From positions 62,001-126,000 of the forward strand of contig JAXGXT010000003.1 in the NCBI GenBank assembly GCA_040772665.1: a stretch of 64,000 bases of DNA, read 5' to 3'. Each line of letters starts with the position of its first letter. Position 1 is the stretch's first letter. The stretch is from JAXGXT01 sp040772665 (lineage in GTDB: Bacteria; Bacillota; Clostridia; Lachnospirales; Anaerotignaceae). The position numbers and the translations under genes were made by a program. Below are positions 52,829 to 60,643 of the stretch, one piece after another. The notes below the pieces were generated by a model. The model was not told the origin of the DNA, made no database searches, and saw only the letters and a program-made list of their open reading frames with translations.

Positions 52829-52994
52829 ATAATCACCCATCCTGTTTTTTAAAATGTATTTTATCATATGGGAATAATATATGCAACATTTATGGGTAAA
52901 TTAATTAAGATGCAAAAAGATGAGTTTATGAGGCTGTTTAGAAATTAGAAAGCATAGAAAATTTACAAGCAATGGGTTTATGTTTACATAGTAA

Positions 52995-53033
52995 TTAAGG
53001 TACCCCCATTATTTGTTGGGGATACCTTAATTT
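52995..53033 (-). terminator. Terminator downstream of the amino-acid dehydrogenase
   Basis: The long stem TTAAGGTA-C-CCCCA / TGGGG-A-TACCTTAA has one mismatch and an 8-base loop. It lies about 110 bases past the dehydrogenase stop. Confidence 0.7.
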
Positions 53034-53138
53034 AGGGTAAGAAAATTTTAAAAAGGGGTTTTTAGCTTATACCATTTTGACTGATGTGAACTATGGTTTT
53101 AAGGTTTAATTAACTTACCCAGTATTAGTTTAATATAG

Positions 53139-54281
53139 TTAGATTTCAAGAGGGTCAGACGCTGTTGGTTCAAAGATTTTATATGCAGCATCTCTGTGGA
53201 ACATTTTTTCCTTTGCGGCATAGTCGAAAAGTCTGCGTGTATTTTCACGGCAAACCATTTCAATATCATCAATAACAGCCTGACATGTCTGTTCAAGGTT
53301 TCCAAATATTACGCTGTGATATCCACGAACTGCACCAAGGTTTGCAACAAAGTCAACAACCACGTCAATACCTTTTTCAGCAAAAATTTCGTCTGCCTCT
53401 TTTGTTGTTGCAATGTTTGCACCTTCAACAATAAGACTTGCTTTAACCCTGTTTGCATTATTCTTATTTAAAACATCTTCAAGTGCAGCAGGAATTAATA
53501 TATCACAATCCACGTCAAGCCATTGCTCGTTTGACATTGTTTTATATGTAGGTTTAAACTTTGAACGGTCCATTTCTCCATAGTTATTCTTATTTGCAAT
53601 AAGTTCTGCAATATCAAGGCCGTTTTGATCTTCAACCGCACCAATGGCATCACTTACGCCAACTATTGTATATCCAAGTTCAACAAGTTTTTGTGCAGCA
53701 CTTGCGCCTACGCATCCAAAACCCTGAATAAAAACCCTGCCTTTTTTATCACCATGTTTTGATTTCCAAGCCTCATCTAAAGCCCAGGCAACCCCAAAAC
53801 CAGTTATACAATTATTTAAGGTGAAGCCTTGAATTTCCATATCTAACATTTTGTTGTAGGCTCTCATGTTTTCAAGAATTTGTGTATTTTTCTTCATTGT
53901 TTTTGTGAGGGGAATTTCTCTGCCATATTTAGCATAAATTTTCCTTGTGGTGGCGAAAGGAACACCTAAACCTCCTGCCAATGCAACTCCCACATCTACA
54001 TAAGGCATCATTGCCACTATAAACCTCTCAAGCACTTCTTCTGCGTCGGCAGCTTTATAGTCGTATCTTATCCCTGCTTTGCATCCTCCTGAAGAGCGTG
54101 GTTTACAGGCCTCATGTTTCCAAGCCATAACTGTGGCAAGACGAACAACTTCTTCTCGACTTACTCCTGTATGCATGCGGATTCCGCCGTCGGCATAGCC
54201 ATTTACTGTGTTATAAAGGCACATCCAGCCTACTGCATCTGTAACATTGTCATTCCATTCAACTAATAAATATGGTTTCAT
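53139..54281 (-). CDS. Divergent Glu/Leu/Phe/Val dehydrogenase family protein
   Basis: This NAD(P)-dependent amino-acid dehydrogenase family protein has 380 residues, shorter than the usual 420-450 of glutamate dehydrogenase. The substrate region GYADGGIRMHTGVSREEV and MAWKHEACKPRSSGGCKAG is present with both lysines and the GG pair. The Rossmann part has GFGCVGASAAQKL and ILIPAALEDVLN. The motif usually written KGGxKGG is changed to SSGGCKAG, so substrate choice may differ. AAGGAGGCG precedes ATG. A good IclR-type palindrome lies upstream of its promoter. Confidence 0.85.
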   Translation of the reverse strand: MKPYLLVEWNDNVTDAVGWMCLYNTVNGYADGGIRMHTGVSREEVVRLATVMAWKHEACKPRSSGGCKAGIRYDYKAADAEEVLERFIVAMMPYVDVGVALAGGLGVPFATTRKIYAKYGREIPLTKTMKKNTQILENMRAYNKMLDMEIQGFTLNNCITGFGVAWALDEAWKSKHGDKKGRVFIQGFGCVGASAAQKLVELGYTIVGVSDAIGAVEDQNGLDIAELIANKNNYGEMDRSKFKPTYKTMSNEQWLDVDCDILIPAALEDVLNKNNANRVKASLIVEGANIATTKEADEIFAEKGIDVVVDFVANLGAVRGYHSVIFGNLEQTCQAVIDDIEMVCRENTRRLFDYAAKEKMFHRDAAYKIFEPTASDPLEI

Positions 54282-54330
54282 CAGAAAAACGCCTCCTTAA
54301 ATTTATAATAAAACAAAACGTTATAACAGA

Positions 54331-54358
54331 AGTATATCAAAGGTTTTGGGATAGTCAA
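54331..54358 (-). promoter_or_regulatory. Promoter of the amino-acid dehydrogenase
   Basis: On the minus strand TTGACT (54358-54353), 16 bases and TATACT (54336-54331) with an extended -10 TGA. Confidence 0.7.
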
Positions 54359-54397
54359 TTGGGTTTGACTAGTTTTTAATAGTAAACGGAATGAGGT

Positions 54398-54412
54398 TTC
54401 CGAATATCGGAA
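54398..54412. promoter_or_regulatory. Putative IclR operator, site 3
   Basis: TTCCGAATATCGGAA is a perfect palindrome around ATA and fits TTCYRWATADYRGAA. It lies about 40 bases upstream of the -35 box of the dehydrogenase gene, a position that suits an activator or an upstream repressor site. Confidence 0.6.
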
Positions 54413-54486
54413 CAATGTTGAAGGTGCTATATTTTATATATTATCTTTTTTAGAATTCAAAAAGCCAGCGAATAAACTTAAAAAGT

Positions 54487-55638
54487 TTAAGACTTTTGTG
54501 AAAATCTTAAATCTATGTAGGGTTTATATTTATGTAATATTTCTTTGATTTGGTCATGAGGTATTGCGGGAACAAAGTTTTCGTTTCTGCCTGTCATGGA
54601 TTTAGCTGCAACAAGAGCATTTACAATTGCTTCTTCCGTTGCCTGAGCCACAGCCTTATAAAGGGGTTCAATTTTTTCGTCTGACAAAAAGTTTATTTGA
54701 GAAATGGTGTAGGAAAAAGCATTTTCATTTGCTGTAGAAAAGGCTAAAAAAATATCGCCTGAACCATTTTGATAACCTCCTCCTAAATTACCTATACCGA
54801 TTCCTGCCCTTCGGCACATTTTTTTTAACTGCCAAGGCAGAACAGGAGCATCTGTGGCAATAATAACTATAATAGAGCCTTCTCCCTCTTTCGAAGAATA
54901 GACTTTTATATCTTCGTCACAGTTTTTTACTTCTTTGCCAAAAGGTATTCCTGAAATTTGAAGCTGTTCTCTTGTTCCGAAATTAGTTTGAGTAAGAACA
55001 CCTACAGTATATGGTTTATCGGTTTCATCAATTTGTATAACTCGTGAAGAAGTTCCGGTTCCTCCTTTGAAGCTGTAACACCTCATGCCTGTTCCTCCGC
55101 CTACATTGCCTTCTTCCACAAAACCTCCTTTTGAAGAGTTAAGGGCCTGAAAAACATGTTCTTCTTTTATTTTAAACCCATTTATGTTGTTTAGAACTCC
55201 GTCATATGTTTCTCCAACGGTGGGATAGAAAAAGCCGAAACCTGCGACTTCTTTGCCGTCTTTATATGAAGGGTAGTAGAAGTTGTTTTCAAGCATCCAT
55301 TTGGCGGTGGAGTCACGCACAATTCCAACACTGTTTGTATTTGTAATCATAACAGGGCCGTGGAGAAAGCCTGAATCATCCATCCAGTGGGTTCCTGTAA
55401 GCTCGCCATTTCCATTCAAATCATCTCTGCCCACAAAAACAGCACTTCTTTTTTTGCCTCTTGGCAAAATAGCGGTTACTCCGGTTCTTGCAAAGTCTGA
55501 ATTTTGGTTTTTATATGCAGCCGGCTCACCTATGCAAACAGTGGAATAGCCTACCTCTACGCCTTTAACATCTGTTATTGCATTATATTTTCCCGTCTTG
55601 CCCTCAAAGGGAATTCCGAGATCTCTTGCCCTTATCAT
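54487..55638 (-). CDS. P1 family peptidase (DmpA/BapA type)
   Basis: This 383-residue self-cleaving N-terminal nucleophile hydrolase resembles DmpA and beta-peptidyl aminopeptidases. The family start RARDLGIPFEGKTGKYNAITDV is present. So are NTNSVGIVRDS and the cleavage/nucleophile block GGGTGMRCYSFKGGTGTSSRV, where the Ser after GTS becomes the new N-terminus. It may release N-terminal D-amino or beta-amino residues from small peptides. ATG 55638 has GGCGGTGG upstream and lies 14 bases after the iclR2 stop, so the two are one operon. Confidence 0.9.
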   Translation of the reverse strand: MIRARDLGIPFEGKTGKYNAITDVKGVEVGYSTVCIGEPAAYKNQNSDFARTGVTAILPRGKKRSAVFVGRDDLNGNGELTGTHWMDDSGFLHGPVMITNTNSVGIVRDSTAKWMLENNFYYPSYKDGKEVAGFGFFYPTVGETYDGVLNNINGFKIKEEHVFQALNSSKGGFVEEGNVGGGTGMRCYSFKGGTGTSSRVIQIDETDKPYTVGVLTQTNFGTREQLQISGIPFGKEVKNCDEDIKVYSSKEGEGSIIVIIATDAPVLPWQLKKMCRRAGIGIGNLGGGYQNGSGDIFLAFSTANENAFSYTISQINFLSDEKIEPLYKAVAQATEEAIVNALVAAKSMTGRNENFVPAIPHDQIKEILHKYKPYIDLRFSQKS

Positions 55639-55652
55639 AATGCCACCGCCTG

Positions 55653-56489
55653 TCAATTTTTAATGGTATTTACCTTATATCCAAGTTTTGCAGAAATCGC
55701 AAGGCCCGCTTTTTCTAAATCCTCTTTTAATCCGGAATCTATTTTCGGAAGAATTCTTTGGGAAGGGCCGCTTGCACTTATCGTGGCTATCATTTTATTT
55801 TCAAAGTTTCTAATTGGCATAGAAATACAAGAAAGACCTTCACAATGCTCTTCTCTATCAAAGGCATAATCGTTTTCTCTTACATCATAAAGCTCATTAA
55901 GCATTTTTCCCGGTGTGGTTATTGTGTTGTTTGTAAAGGTTTCTATTTTGTTTTCCCTGTAAAAGTCATAGATTTTATTATCAGGATACTGGCTTAAAAA
56001 AAGTTTTCCTTTTGCAGTGGCATATAGGGGATGCTTTTCTCCTATTTGCGAACTTGCTTTAAGGCTTATATTAGGTTCAACACTATATGTGACAATTGCC
56101 ATGTTATTATCTTGAACACCTATGGTGAAGCTTTCTGAATATATTTTACAAAGCTCATTCATAATTGGAACGCAGTCTTTGTGTGAAAGACTGTGTTGAA
56201 GGGGAACGGCATTTCCTATGTTGTAAAGTTCCCATCCTAGTTTATATCTATTTCCTCCTGAACTTTTTTCGACATAGTCAAAAGCGTAAAGAGTATCAAG
56301 TATTCTGTGTACACTGCTTTTCTTCATATCCAGACCTTCACAGATTTCTGTTAGGCTCAGCCCTTTTGTTCCTGCGTTTTCTTTGAAAAACTTAATTATT
56401 TCAAGCGATTTTTCAAGAGTAAGAACAGGATATTTAGGTGTGTATTTTAAGCTATCTTCATTAAGTTCTGTTAATTTATTTTTATTCAT
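55653..56489 (-). CDS. IclR-family transcriptional regulator (iclR2)
   Basis: This 278-residue regulator has an N-terminal winged HTH (LSLTEICEGLDMKKSSVHRILDTL) and a C-terminal IclR ligand domain. It is a paralogue of iclR1 (PKYPV start, RYKLGWELYNIGNAVP block). ATG 56489 makes its N-terminus match iclR1. The nearest Shine-Dalgarno, AAAAGGAGG (56527-56519), is 29 bases away with a perfect hairpin in between; folding brings the spacing to about 9 bases. It is divergent from the amidohydrolase operon and upstream of the P1 peptidase. It probably controls both and shares operator type with iclR1. Confidence 0.9.
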   Translation of the reverse strand: MNKNKLTELNEDSLKYTPKYPVLTLEKSLEIIKFFKENAGTKGLSLTEICEGLDMKKSSVHRILDTLYAFDYVEKSSGGNRYKLGWELYNIGNAVPLQHSLSHKDCVPIMNELCKIYSESFTIGVQDNNMAIVTYSVEPNISLKASSQIGEKHPLYATAKGKLFLSQYPDNKIYDFYRENKIETFTNNTITTPGKMLNELYDVRENDYAFDREEHCEGLSCISMPIRNFENKMIATISASGPSQRILPKIDSGLKEDLEKAGLAISAKLGYKVNTIKN

Positions 56490-56496
56490 AATGTTT

Positions 56497-56516
56497 AGAC
56501 AAAATAAATTTTGTCT
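56497..56516 (-). promoter_or_regulatory. Hairpin between ribosome binding site and start of iclR2
   Basis: AGACAAAAT and ATTTTGTCT form a perfect 9-bp inverted repeat with two bases between (in RNA an 8-bp stem with a 4-base loop). It lies between AAAAGGAGG and ATG. With the 20 bases folded away the Shine-Dalgarno spacing is 2+7 bases. Confidence 0.6.
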
Positions 56517-56599
56517 TGCCTCCTTTTCATATTTTATTAAATTGAACAATAAATATATACAATGTTTTTTCGAATGTCGATTTGTTCTATTTTTAATGA

Positions 56600-56628
56600 A
56601 TTATAAACTATAATATTTTAAAAAGCAA
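56600..56628 (-). promoter_or_regulatory. Promoter of iclR2 and the P1 peptidase
   Basis: On the minus strand TTGCTT (56628-56623), 17 bases and TATAAT (56605-56600). A degenerate half operator (TTTCGAATGTCGATT, 56572-56586 on the plus strand) sits just downstream of the likely start site. Confidence 0.55.
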
Positions 56629-56654
56629 TTAAAACATCATAAAAAAGTCGAATA

Positions 56655-56669
56655 TTCCGAATAATGAAA
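56655..56669. promoter_or_regulatory. Weaker putative IclR operator, site 5
   Basis: TTCCGAATAATGAAA fits the 15-base consensus at 14 positions; the last triplet is AAA instead of GAA. It lies between the divergent promoters of iclR2 and the amidohydrolase operon. Confidence 0.4.
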
Positions 56670-56708
56670 CAAATATATTAAAATATGGGAAAATACAAAG
56701 TGAAATTA

Positions 56709-56737
56709 TTGACAAAACATCTTTGTTTTACTATATT
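56709..56737 (+). promoter_or_regulatory. Promoter of the amidohydrolase operon
   Basis: TTGACA (56709-56714), 17 bases and TATATT (56732-56737). Transcription should start near 56744, upstream of operator site 4. Confidence 0.8.
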
Positions 56738-56769
56738 CAAAGCAAGTAATGATTAAAAAGGAATATATA

Positions 56770-56784
56770 TTCTGTATAGTGGAA
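56770..56784. promoter_or_regulatory. Putative IclR operator, site 4
   Basis: TTCTGTATAGTGGAA differs from site 2 at only two positions and lies about +26 to +40 from the predicted start of the amidohydrolase operon. An overlapping perfect palindrome, GAATAT-ATATTC, lies at 56761-56772. Confidence 0.6.
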
Positions 56785-56848
56785 TGAAACTAAAGAATAA
56801 ATATTTCGATGTTAAACTAATTATATTAATTAAAAGGAGAGATGAACT

Positions 56849-57688
56849 ATGAAAAAGTTTCCTGTACTTCTGACATTTGATGTTGACGGAGAGATGATTT
56901 GGAGAAATCGTGATCCTGAAAATGCAAATCGTCCCGTTACACTTTCTTTGGGCCAGTATGGCATCCACAGAGGGCTTCCAAGAATATTAAAACTTCTTAA
57001 TAAATATGATATACCTGCAACGTTTTTTGTTCCGGGAATGACAGCGGAAATGTATCCTCAGGTTATTACAAGCATTGAAGAAGCAGGTGTACATGAAATA
57101 GGTCATCATAGCTATAGCCATACCTTCTCGGATTTATTTCCTTCGGCAGAGGCAGAGGCTGCCGATTATGACAAGGCCAGCAAAATTATAGAGCCTATGA
57201 TTGGCAGAAAACTTACAGGATACCGTTCGCCTGCATGGGAGTTTAGCAGAAACACCCTTAAAATTATAAAAGAAATGGGAATTGAATATTCAAGTAACAT
57301 GATGGGTACAGATTGCCTTGATTATCTTGAAATATTCGGAGAAAAAAGCGATATAGTTGAAATTCCAATCCACTGGGTTCTTGATGATGCGGCTTTTTGG
57401 CTTTATAGTGTAAGGCTTCAGGGAAAAAGCATGCAGCCTCTTGAATCGGTTGAAAAATGCTGGAAAGACGAGTTTGACGGGCTTTATGAAGAATTTATTG
57501 AAGAGGAAGAAAACGGAATAGATTCTGACATTGTTTATGTTCTTACATGTCATCCTCAAATTATAGGCAGACCTTCAAGACTCAAGGTTATGGAAAATGT
57601 TATTAAGCACATAATGCAGCATCCTAACGTGGAGTTTGTTACATGCCCAGAGGCTGTAAGAAGGTTTAAAGAAAAGAATAAAAAATAA
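56849..57688 (+). CDS. Cytoplasmic NodB-fold amidohydrolase (polysaccharide deacetylase family)
   Basis: This 279-residue metal-dependent hydrolase has no signal peptide or membrane span. NodB motifs are FDVDGE (metal Asp), GHHSYSHTF (HxxxH) and GYRSPAWEFS. This soluble branch resembles PuuE/HP0310-type enzymes that open cyclic imides or ureides or deacylate small compounds rather than polymers. AAGGAGAG precedes ATG. It is the first gene of an operon with an FMN reductase, an amino-acid symporter and an M20 peptidase, so a small nitrogen compound is a more likely substrate than a polysaccharide. The substrate is inference. Confidence 0.83.
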   Translation: MKKFPVLLTFDVDGEMIWRNRDPENANRPVTLSLGQYGIHRGLPRILKLLNKYDIPATFFVPGMTAEMYPQVITSIEEAGVHEIGHHSYSHTFSDLFPSAEAEAADYDKASKIIEPMIGRKLTGYRSPAWEFSRNTLKIIKEMGIEYSSNMMGTDCLDYLEIFGEKSDIVEIPIHWVLDDAAFWLYSVRLQGKSMQPLESVEKCWKDEFDGLYEEFIEEEENGIDSDIVYVLTCHPQIIGRPSRLKVMENVIKHIMQHPNVEFVTCPEAVRRFKEKNKK

Positions 57689-57732
57689 ATATTGCGGAAA
57701 ACAAGGTATAAAAAGATAAGGAGAATTTGTCT

Positions 57733-58069
57733 ATGGAGAAGAAGTTTATTTTAGGAGTTTCAGCAAGCCCAAGAAAGGGTGCGAACACAGACTATATGCT
57801 TCATGAGGCATTAAAAGCGGCCGAAAGTGTGGAAGGGGTAAGAACGGAGGCTATCTATCTTCGTGATTATGAAATACATAATTGTAGCGGATGCTTTGCC
57901 TGCTGCCGTGAAGCCGGAAAAAAAGACGGCGGTAAATATGCGTGTGCCGTTTATAAAGACGGAATGGAAGAGATTTATCCTAAGCTTAAAGAATGCGATG
58001 GACTTATTCTTGCTTCTCCTGTGTATTTTGGCAGTATTACCGCACAGATGAAGCAGTTTATGGACAGAA
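57733..58069 (+). pseudogene. Flavodoxin-like FMN reductase, 5' part (interrupted by IS21 element)
   Basis: This is the N-terminal 112 residues of an NADPH-dependent FMN reductase/iron-sulfur flavoprotein family protein. It has the FMN phosphate loop SASPRKGANTD, the NCSGCFACC cysteines and SPVYFGSITAQMKQFMDR. ATG 57733 has AAGGAG 9 bases upstream. At 58069 the gene meets the left end of the IS element and reading runs into it, stopping at 58140. Joining this part to 60272-60597, with one copy of the 5-bp duplication removed, restores one open frame of 220 codons across the junction MDRTEGLLRYG. Confidence 0.93.
58065..58069. repeat. Target site duplication, left copy
   Basis: CAGAA lies directly before the left end of the IS element and recurs at 60267-60271 directly after its right end. 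Confidence 0.9.
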
Positions 58070-58127
58070 TGTCAATGACGGTGATAAAATGTAAGAAAAC
58101 AGCGGTTAAATTTTGCAGTTTTATGGC
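58070..58127. repeat. Left terminal inverted repeat of the IS21 element
   Basis: It starts TGTCAATGACGG and includes TTAAATTTTGCAG, matching the reverse complement of 60209-60266 at 43 of 58 positions. Confidence 0.88.
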
Positions 58128-58181
58128 GGCAGGAAAATAATCTATGTTACACTCAAAAAAACGTGAAAAGGAGTGTAGCGA

Positions 58182-59411
58182 ATGAAAGGAAAACTTTGGA
58201 TGAGTATTAGAAATGACAGAAAAAAAGGATTAAGTTACACAGAAATAGCCAGAAAATATCATATTGACCCTCGCACTGCTAAAAAATATGCTGAATCGGA
58301 GACAAAACCAGCATATGAATTATCATCACCGAAGCCATCAAAATTAGACCCTTACAAAAGCCTAATTGACACTTGGCTTGATGAAGCCCCTTACAGTGCA
58401 GTAAGAATCCATGAAAAACTAGCGGAGCAAGGCTGTACATGCAAGTATACCATTGTAAGGGAATATGTATCTTCTAAAAAGACTCAGTTAGCAGAAAAAG
58501 CCACTGTACGTTTTGAAACCATGCCAGGTCTTCAGGGGCAGGTTGACTGGGGATTTTTTGAAAACTATAGGGTGCTTCAGAATGGCGAATATAAGAAACT
58601 ATATTGTTTTCTTATGATTTTAGGATATTCAAGAACCAGATATATTGAGTTTGTTACAGACATGACTACAAATACGCTTATAAGATGTCACATAAATGCA
58701 TTTAGATATTTTGGCGGATATCCTGAGGAAATTCTTTATGACAACATGAAGCAAGTGGTTGTTAAGCGTCTGCTCAAGCAAGAAGATAGTGAACTAAATA
58801 AGCAGTTCGAAGATTTTGCAGGATTTTATGGATATAAGCCTGTTTTATGCCGTCCGTACAGAGGACAAACAAAGGGTAAAGTGGAGCGCACTGTTGCATA
58901 TGTTAGGGATAACTTTATGACGGGTATTAAGTATGATTCCTTAGAAACCCTCAATCTTCAGGCAACGGCATGGTGTAATAAGGTAAACAATAAAGTTCAT
59001 GGAACAACTAATGAGATTCCATTTGAGAGGCTTCTAAAAGAAAATCTTCAGCCTTTAAAAAGAGAATATATTATTGATAAAATTAATCTCAGAAGAGTTG
59101 AAAAAGACTGCCTCATCAGCTATGCCGGCAATAAATATTCCGTTCCAGCAGAATATATAGGCATGGATGTTGCAGTCATAGTTCTGGACAACATGCTTGC
59201 GGCATATCACCAAGGTAAGCAGATATCTCTGCATAGGTTATCATACAACAGAAATGATATGGTGGTCAATAAGGAGCACTATAAAAAATTACTGTATAAG
59301 CAAACCTTTGATACAGAAAATACCCTTTTATACAATAGTAACCTTGTAGATTTTCCATCGCCAAAGCATAGTTTAAGCCAGTATGACGAGTTAATGGGAG
59401 GTGAAATCTAA
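58182..59411 (+). CDS. istA: IS21-family transposase IstA
   Basis: This 409-residue DDE transposase has an N-terminal HTH (LSYTEIARKYHIDPRTAKKY) and a catalytic core with the first Asp in GQVDWGFF, the second in ILYDNMKQVV and the Glu in KGKVERTVAYVR. A C-terminal part binds the ends. AAAAGGAG lies about 11 bases before ATG. Its stop TAA overlaps the istB start, so the two are translationally coupled. Confidence 0.95.
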   Translation: MKGKLWMSIRNDRKKGLSYTEIARKYHIDPRTAKKYAESETKPAYELSSPKPSKLDPYKSLIDTWLDEAPYSAVRIHEKLAEQGCTCKYTIVREYVSSKKTQLAEKATVRFETMPGLQGQVDWGFFENYRVLQNGEYKKLYCFLMILGYSRTRYIEFVTDMTTNTLIRCHINAFRYFGGYPEEILYDNMKQVVVKRLLKQEDSELNKQFEDFAGFYGYKPVLCRPYRGQTKGKVERTVAYVRDNFMTGIKYDSLETLNLQATAWCNKVNNKVHGTTNEIPFERLLKENLQPLKREYIIDKINLRRVEKDCLISYAGNKYSVPAEYIGMDVAVIVLDNMLAAYHQGKQISLHRLSYNRNDMVVNKEHYKKLLYKQTFDTENTLLYNSNLVDFPSPKHSLSQYDELMGGEI

Positions 59412-60202
59412 TGAGTGAAATTGCATATGAAAGAATTAAAAATAATCTTCAGACTCTGAATATGAAAAACACCCTTACTATAATAGATAATTACCTGGAG
59501 CAGGCAATTCATGATAAAACCAACATTGTTGATGTGCTGGACCATATTTTAACCCAAGAAGCCAATGCAAAGCAAACAAGGGCTGTTGATAACCAGATTC
59601 AAATGTCGGGCTTCCCCTTTAGGAAAACCTTAAATATGTTTGATTTTTCTTTTCAGCCCAGCATAGACAAAGAACAGATAATGGAGCTGGCCACCATGCG
59701 GTTTGTAGAAAACAAAGAAAATGTAGTCTTTCTAGGAACGCCCGGTGTGGGAAAAACTCACTTAGCAGTTGCACTTGGTATGATTGCAGCGCAAAACAGA
59801 TATTCCACCTATTACATAAACTGTCACAATCTAATAAGTCAGTTAAATAAAGCACACTACGAAAACCGGCTGCAGGAAAGATTAAAGACCTTTGCAAAGT
59901 ATAAGGTGCTGATTATTGATGAAATAGGCTATCTGCCTATGGATATACAAGGGGCAAATCTATTTTTTCAGTTAATTACTAAAAGGTATGAAAAAAACAG
60001 CACCATATTTACCTCAAATAAGGCATTTTCCTCATGGAATGAGGTGTTTTCAGATATAACAATCGCCTCAGCCATACTTGATAGAATCCTGCACCACTGC
60101 CAAGTTGTAAGTATAAAAGGCGAAAGCTACCGGTTAAAGGAGCGTAAGGAGATGATGAAAAGCAAGAATATAATAAATACTTTGTTTGAAAAACAGGAAT
60201 AA
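59411..60202 (+). CDS. istB: IS21-family helper ATPase IstB
   Basis: This 263-residue AAA+ ATPase is related to DnaC and helps IstA choose and capture targets. Walker A is GTPGVGKTHLA (about 105-115), Walker B is VLIIDEIGYLP and sensor 1 is TIFTSNK. It begins with the ATG that overlaps the istA stop, preceded by GGGAGGTG within istA. It is full length. Confidence 0.95.
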   Translation: MSEIAYERIKNNLQTLNMKNTLTIIDNYLEQAIHDKTNIVDVLDHILTQEANAKQTRAVDNQIQMSGFPFRKTLNMFDFSFQPSIDKEQIMELATMRFVENKENVVFLGTPGVGKTHLAVALGMIAAQNRYSTYYINCHNLISQLNKAHYENRLQERLKTFAKYKVLIIDEIGYLPMDIQGANLFFQLITKRYEKNSTIFTSNKAFSSWNEVFSDITIASAILDRILHHCQVVSIKGESYRLKERKEMMKSKNIINTLFEKQE

Positions 60203-60208
60203 TTTTTT

Positions 60209-60266
60209 GCCAAAAACCAGCAAAATTTAAACGCCGTTTTTATACAAAATCAAAACGCCATTGACA
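60209..60266. repeat. Right terminal inverted repeat of the IS21 element
   Basis: It ends ...GCCATTGACA, the complement of TGTCAATGGC, and pairs with 58070-58127. Confidence 0.88.
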
Positions 60267-60597
60267 CAGAACAGAAGGATTGCTTCGTTATGGCACAAGC
60301 CAATATAAAAATGCTTTACAAAACAAAGTGGGCGGATGCCTTACAGTGGGAGGAAACAGAAATGCAGGTGAGGAGTTTACGCTTCTTTCAATGCAATATT
60401 TCTTCCAGGTGCATGACATGATAGTTGTAGGTTCAGGAGGGGAACCTACTCCGGGATGTTATTTAGGAGGAAGCTGCACCACATACCCTAATAAGGGTGA
60501 CGTTGTTGATGGAATACATGGTGATGAAATCGGCCTTAAAAGTACAAGAAACACAGGTATAAAGGTTGCGCAGACGGTTATGAGATTGGCGAGATAA
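60267..60597 (+). pseudogene. Flavodoxin-like FMN reductase, 3' part
   Basis: It starts with the right copy of the CAGAA duplication and encodes the remaining 108 residues, TEGLLRYG through KVAQTVMRLAR. KVGGCLTVGGNRNAGEE and the C-terminal STRNTGIKVAQTV helix are typical of the family. The part keeps an open frame with no further damage, again suggesting a young insertion. A TTG at 60280 could in theory start a useless 105-residue product. Confidence 0.92.
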
Positions 60598-60643
60598 CAA
60601 TCTTTTTAAGATAATTTTGCCTGTTATAAAAGGAGGAGTTTGT

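Larger units (their letters stand above)
58070..60266 (+). mobile_element. Complete IS21-family insertion sequence
   Basis: The element is 2197 bp and carries istA and istB in the usual overlapping order. Its ends begin TGTCAATG and end with the complement. Imperfect terminal inverted repeats of 58 bp (58070-58127 and 60209-60266) match at 43 positions. It is flanked by the 5-bp duplication CAGAA and splits a flavodoxin-type gene. Both genes and both ends are intact, so the insertion looks recent and may be active. Confidence 0.95.

Noticed and set aside
56572..56586. TTTCGAATGTCGATT downstream of the iclR2 promoter as a full operator
   Set aside because: Position is right, but about five of fifteen bases differ from the consensus, so it is mentioned only as a degenerate half site.
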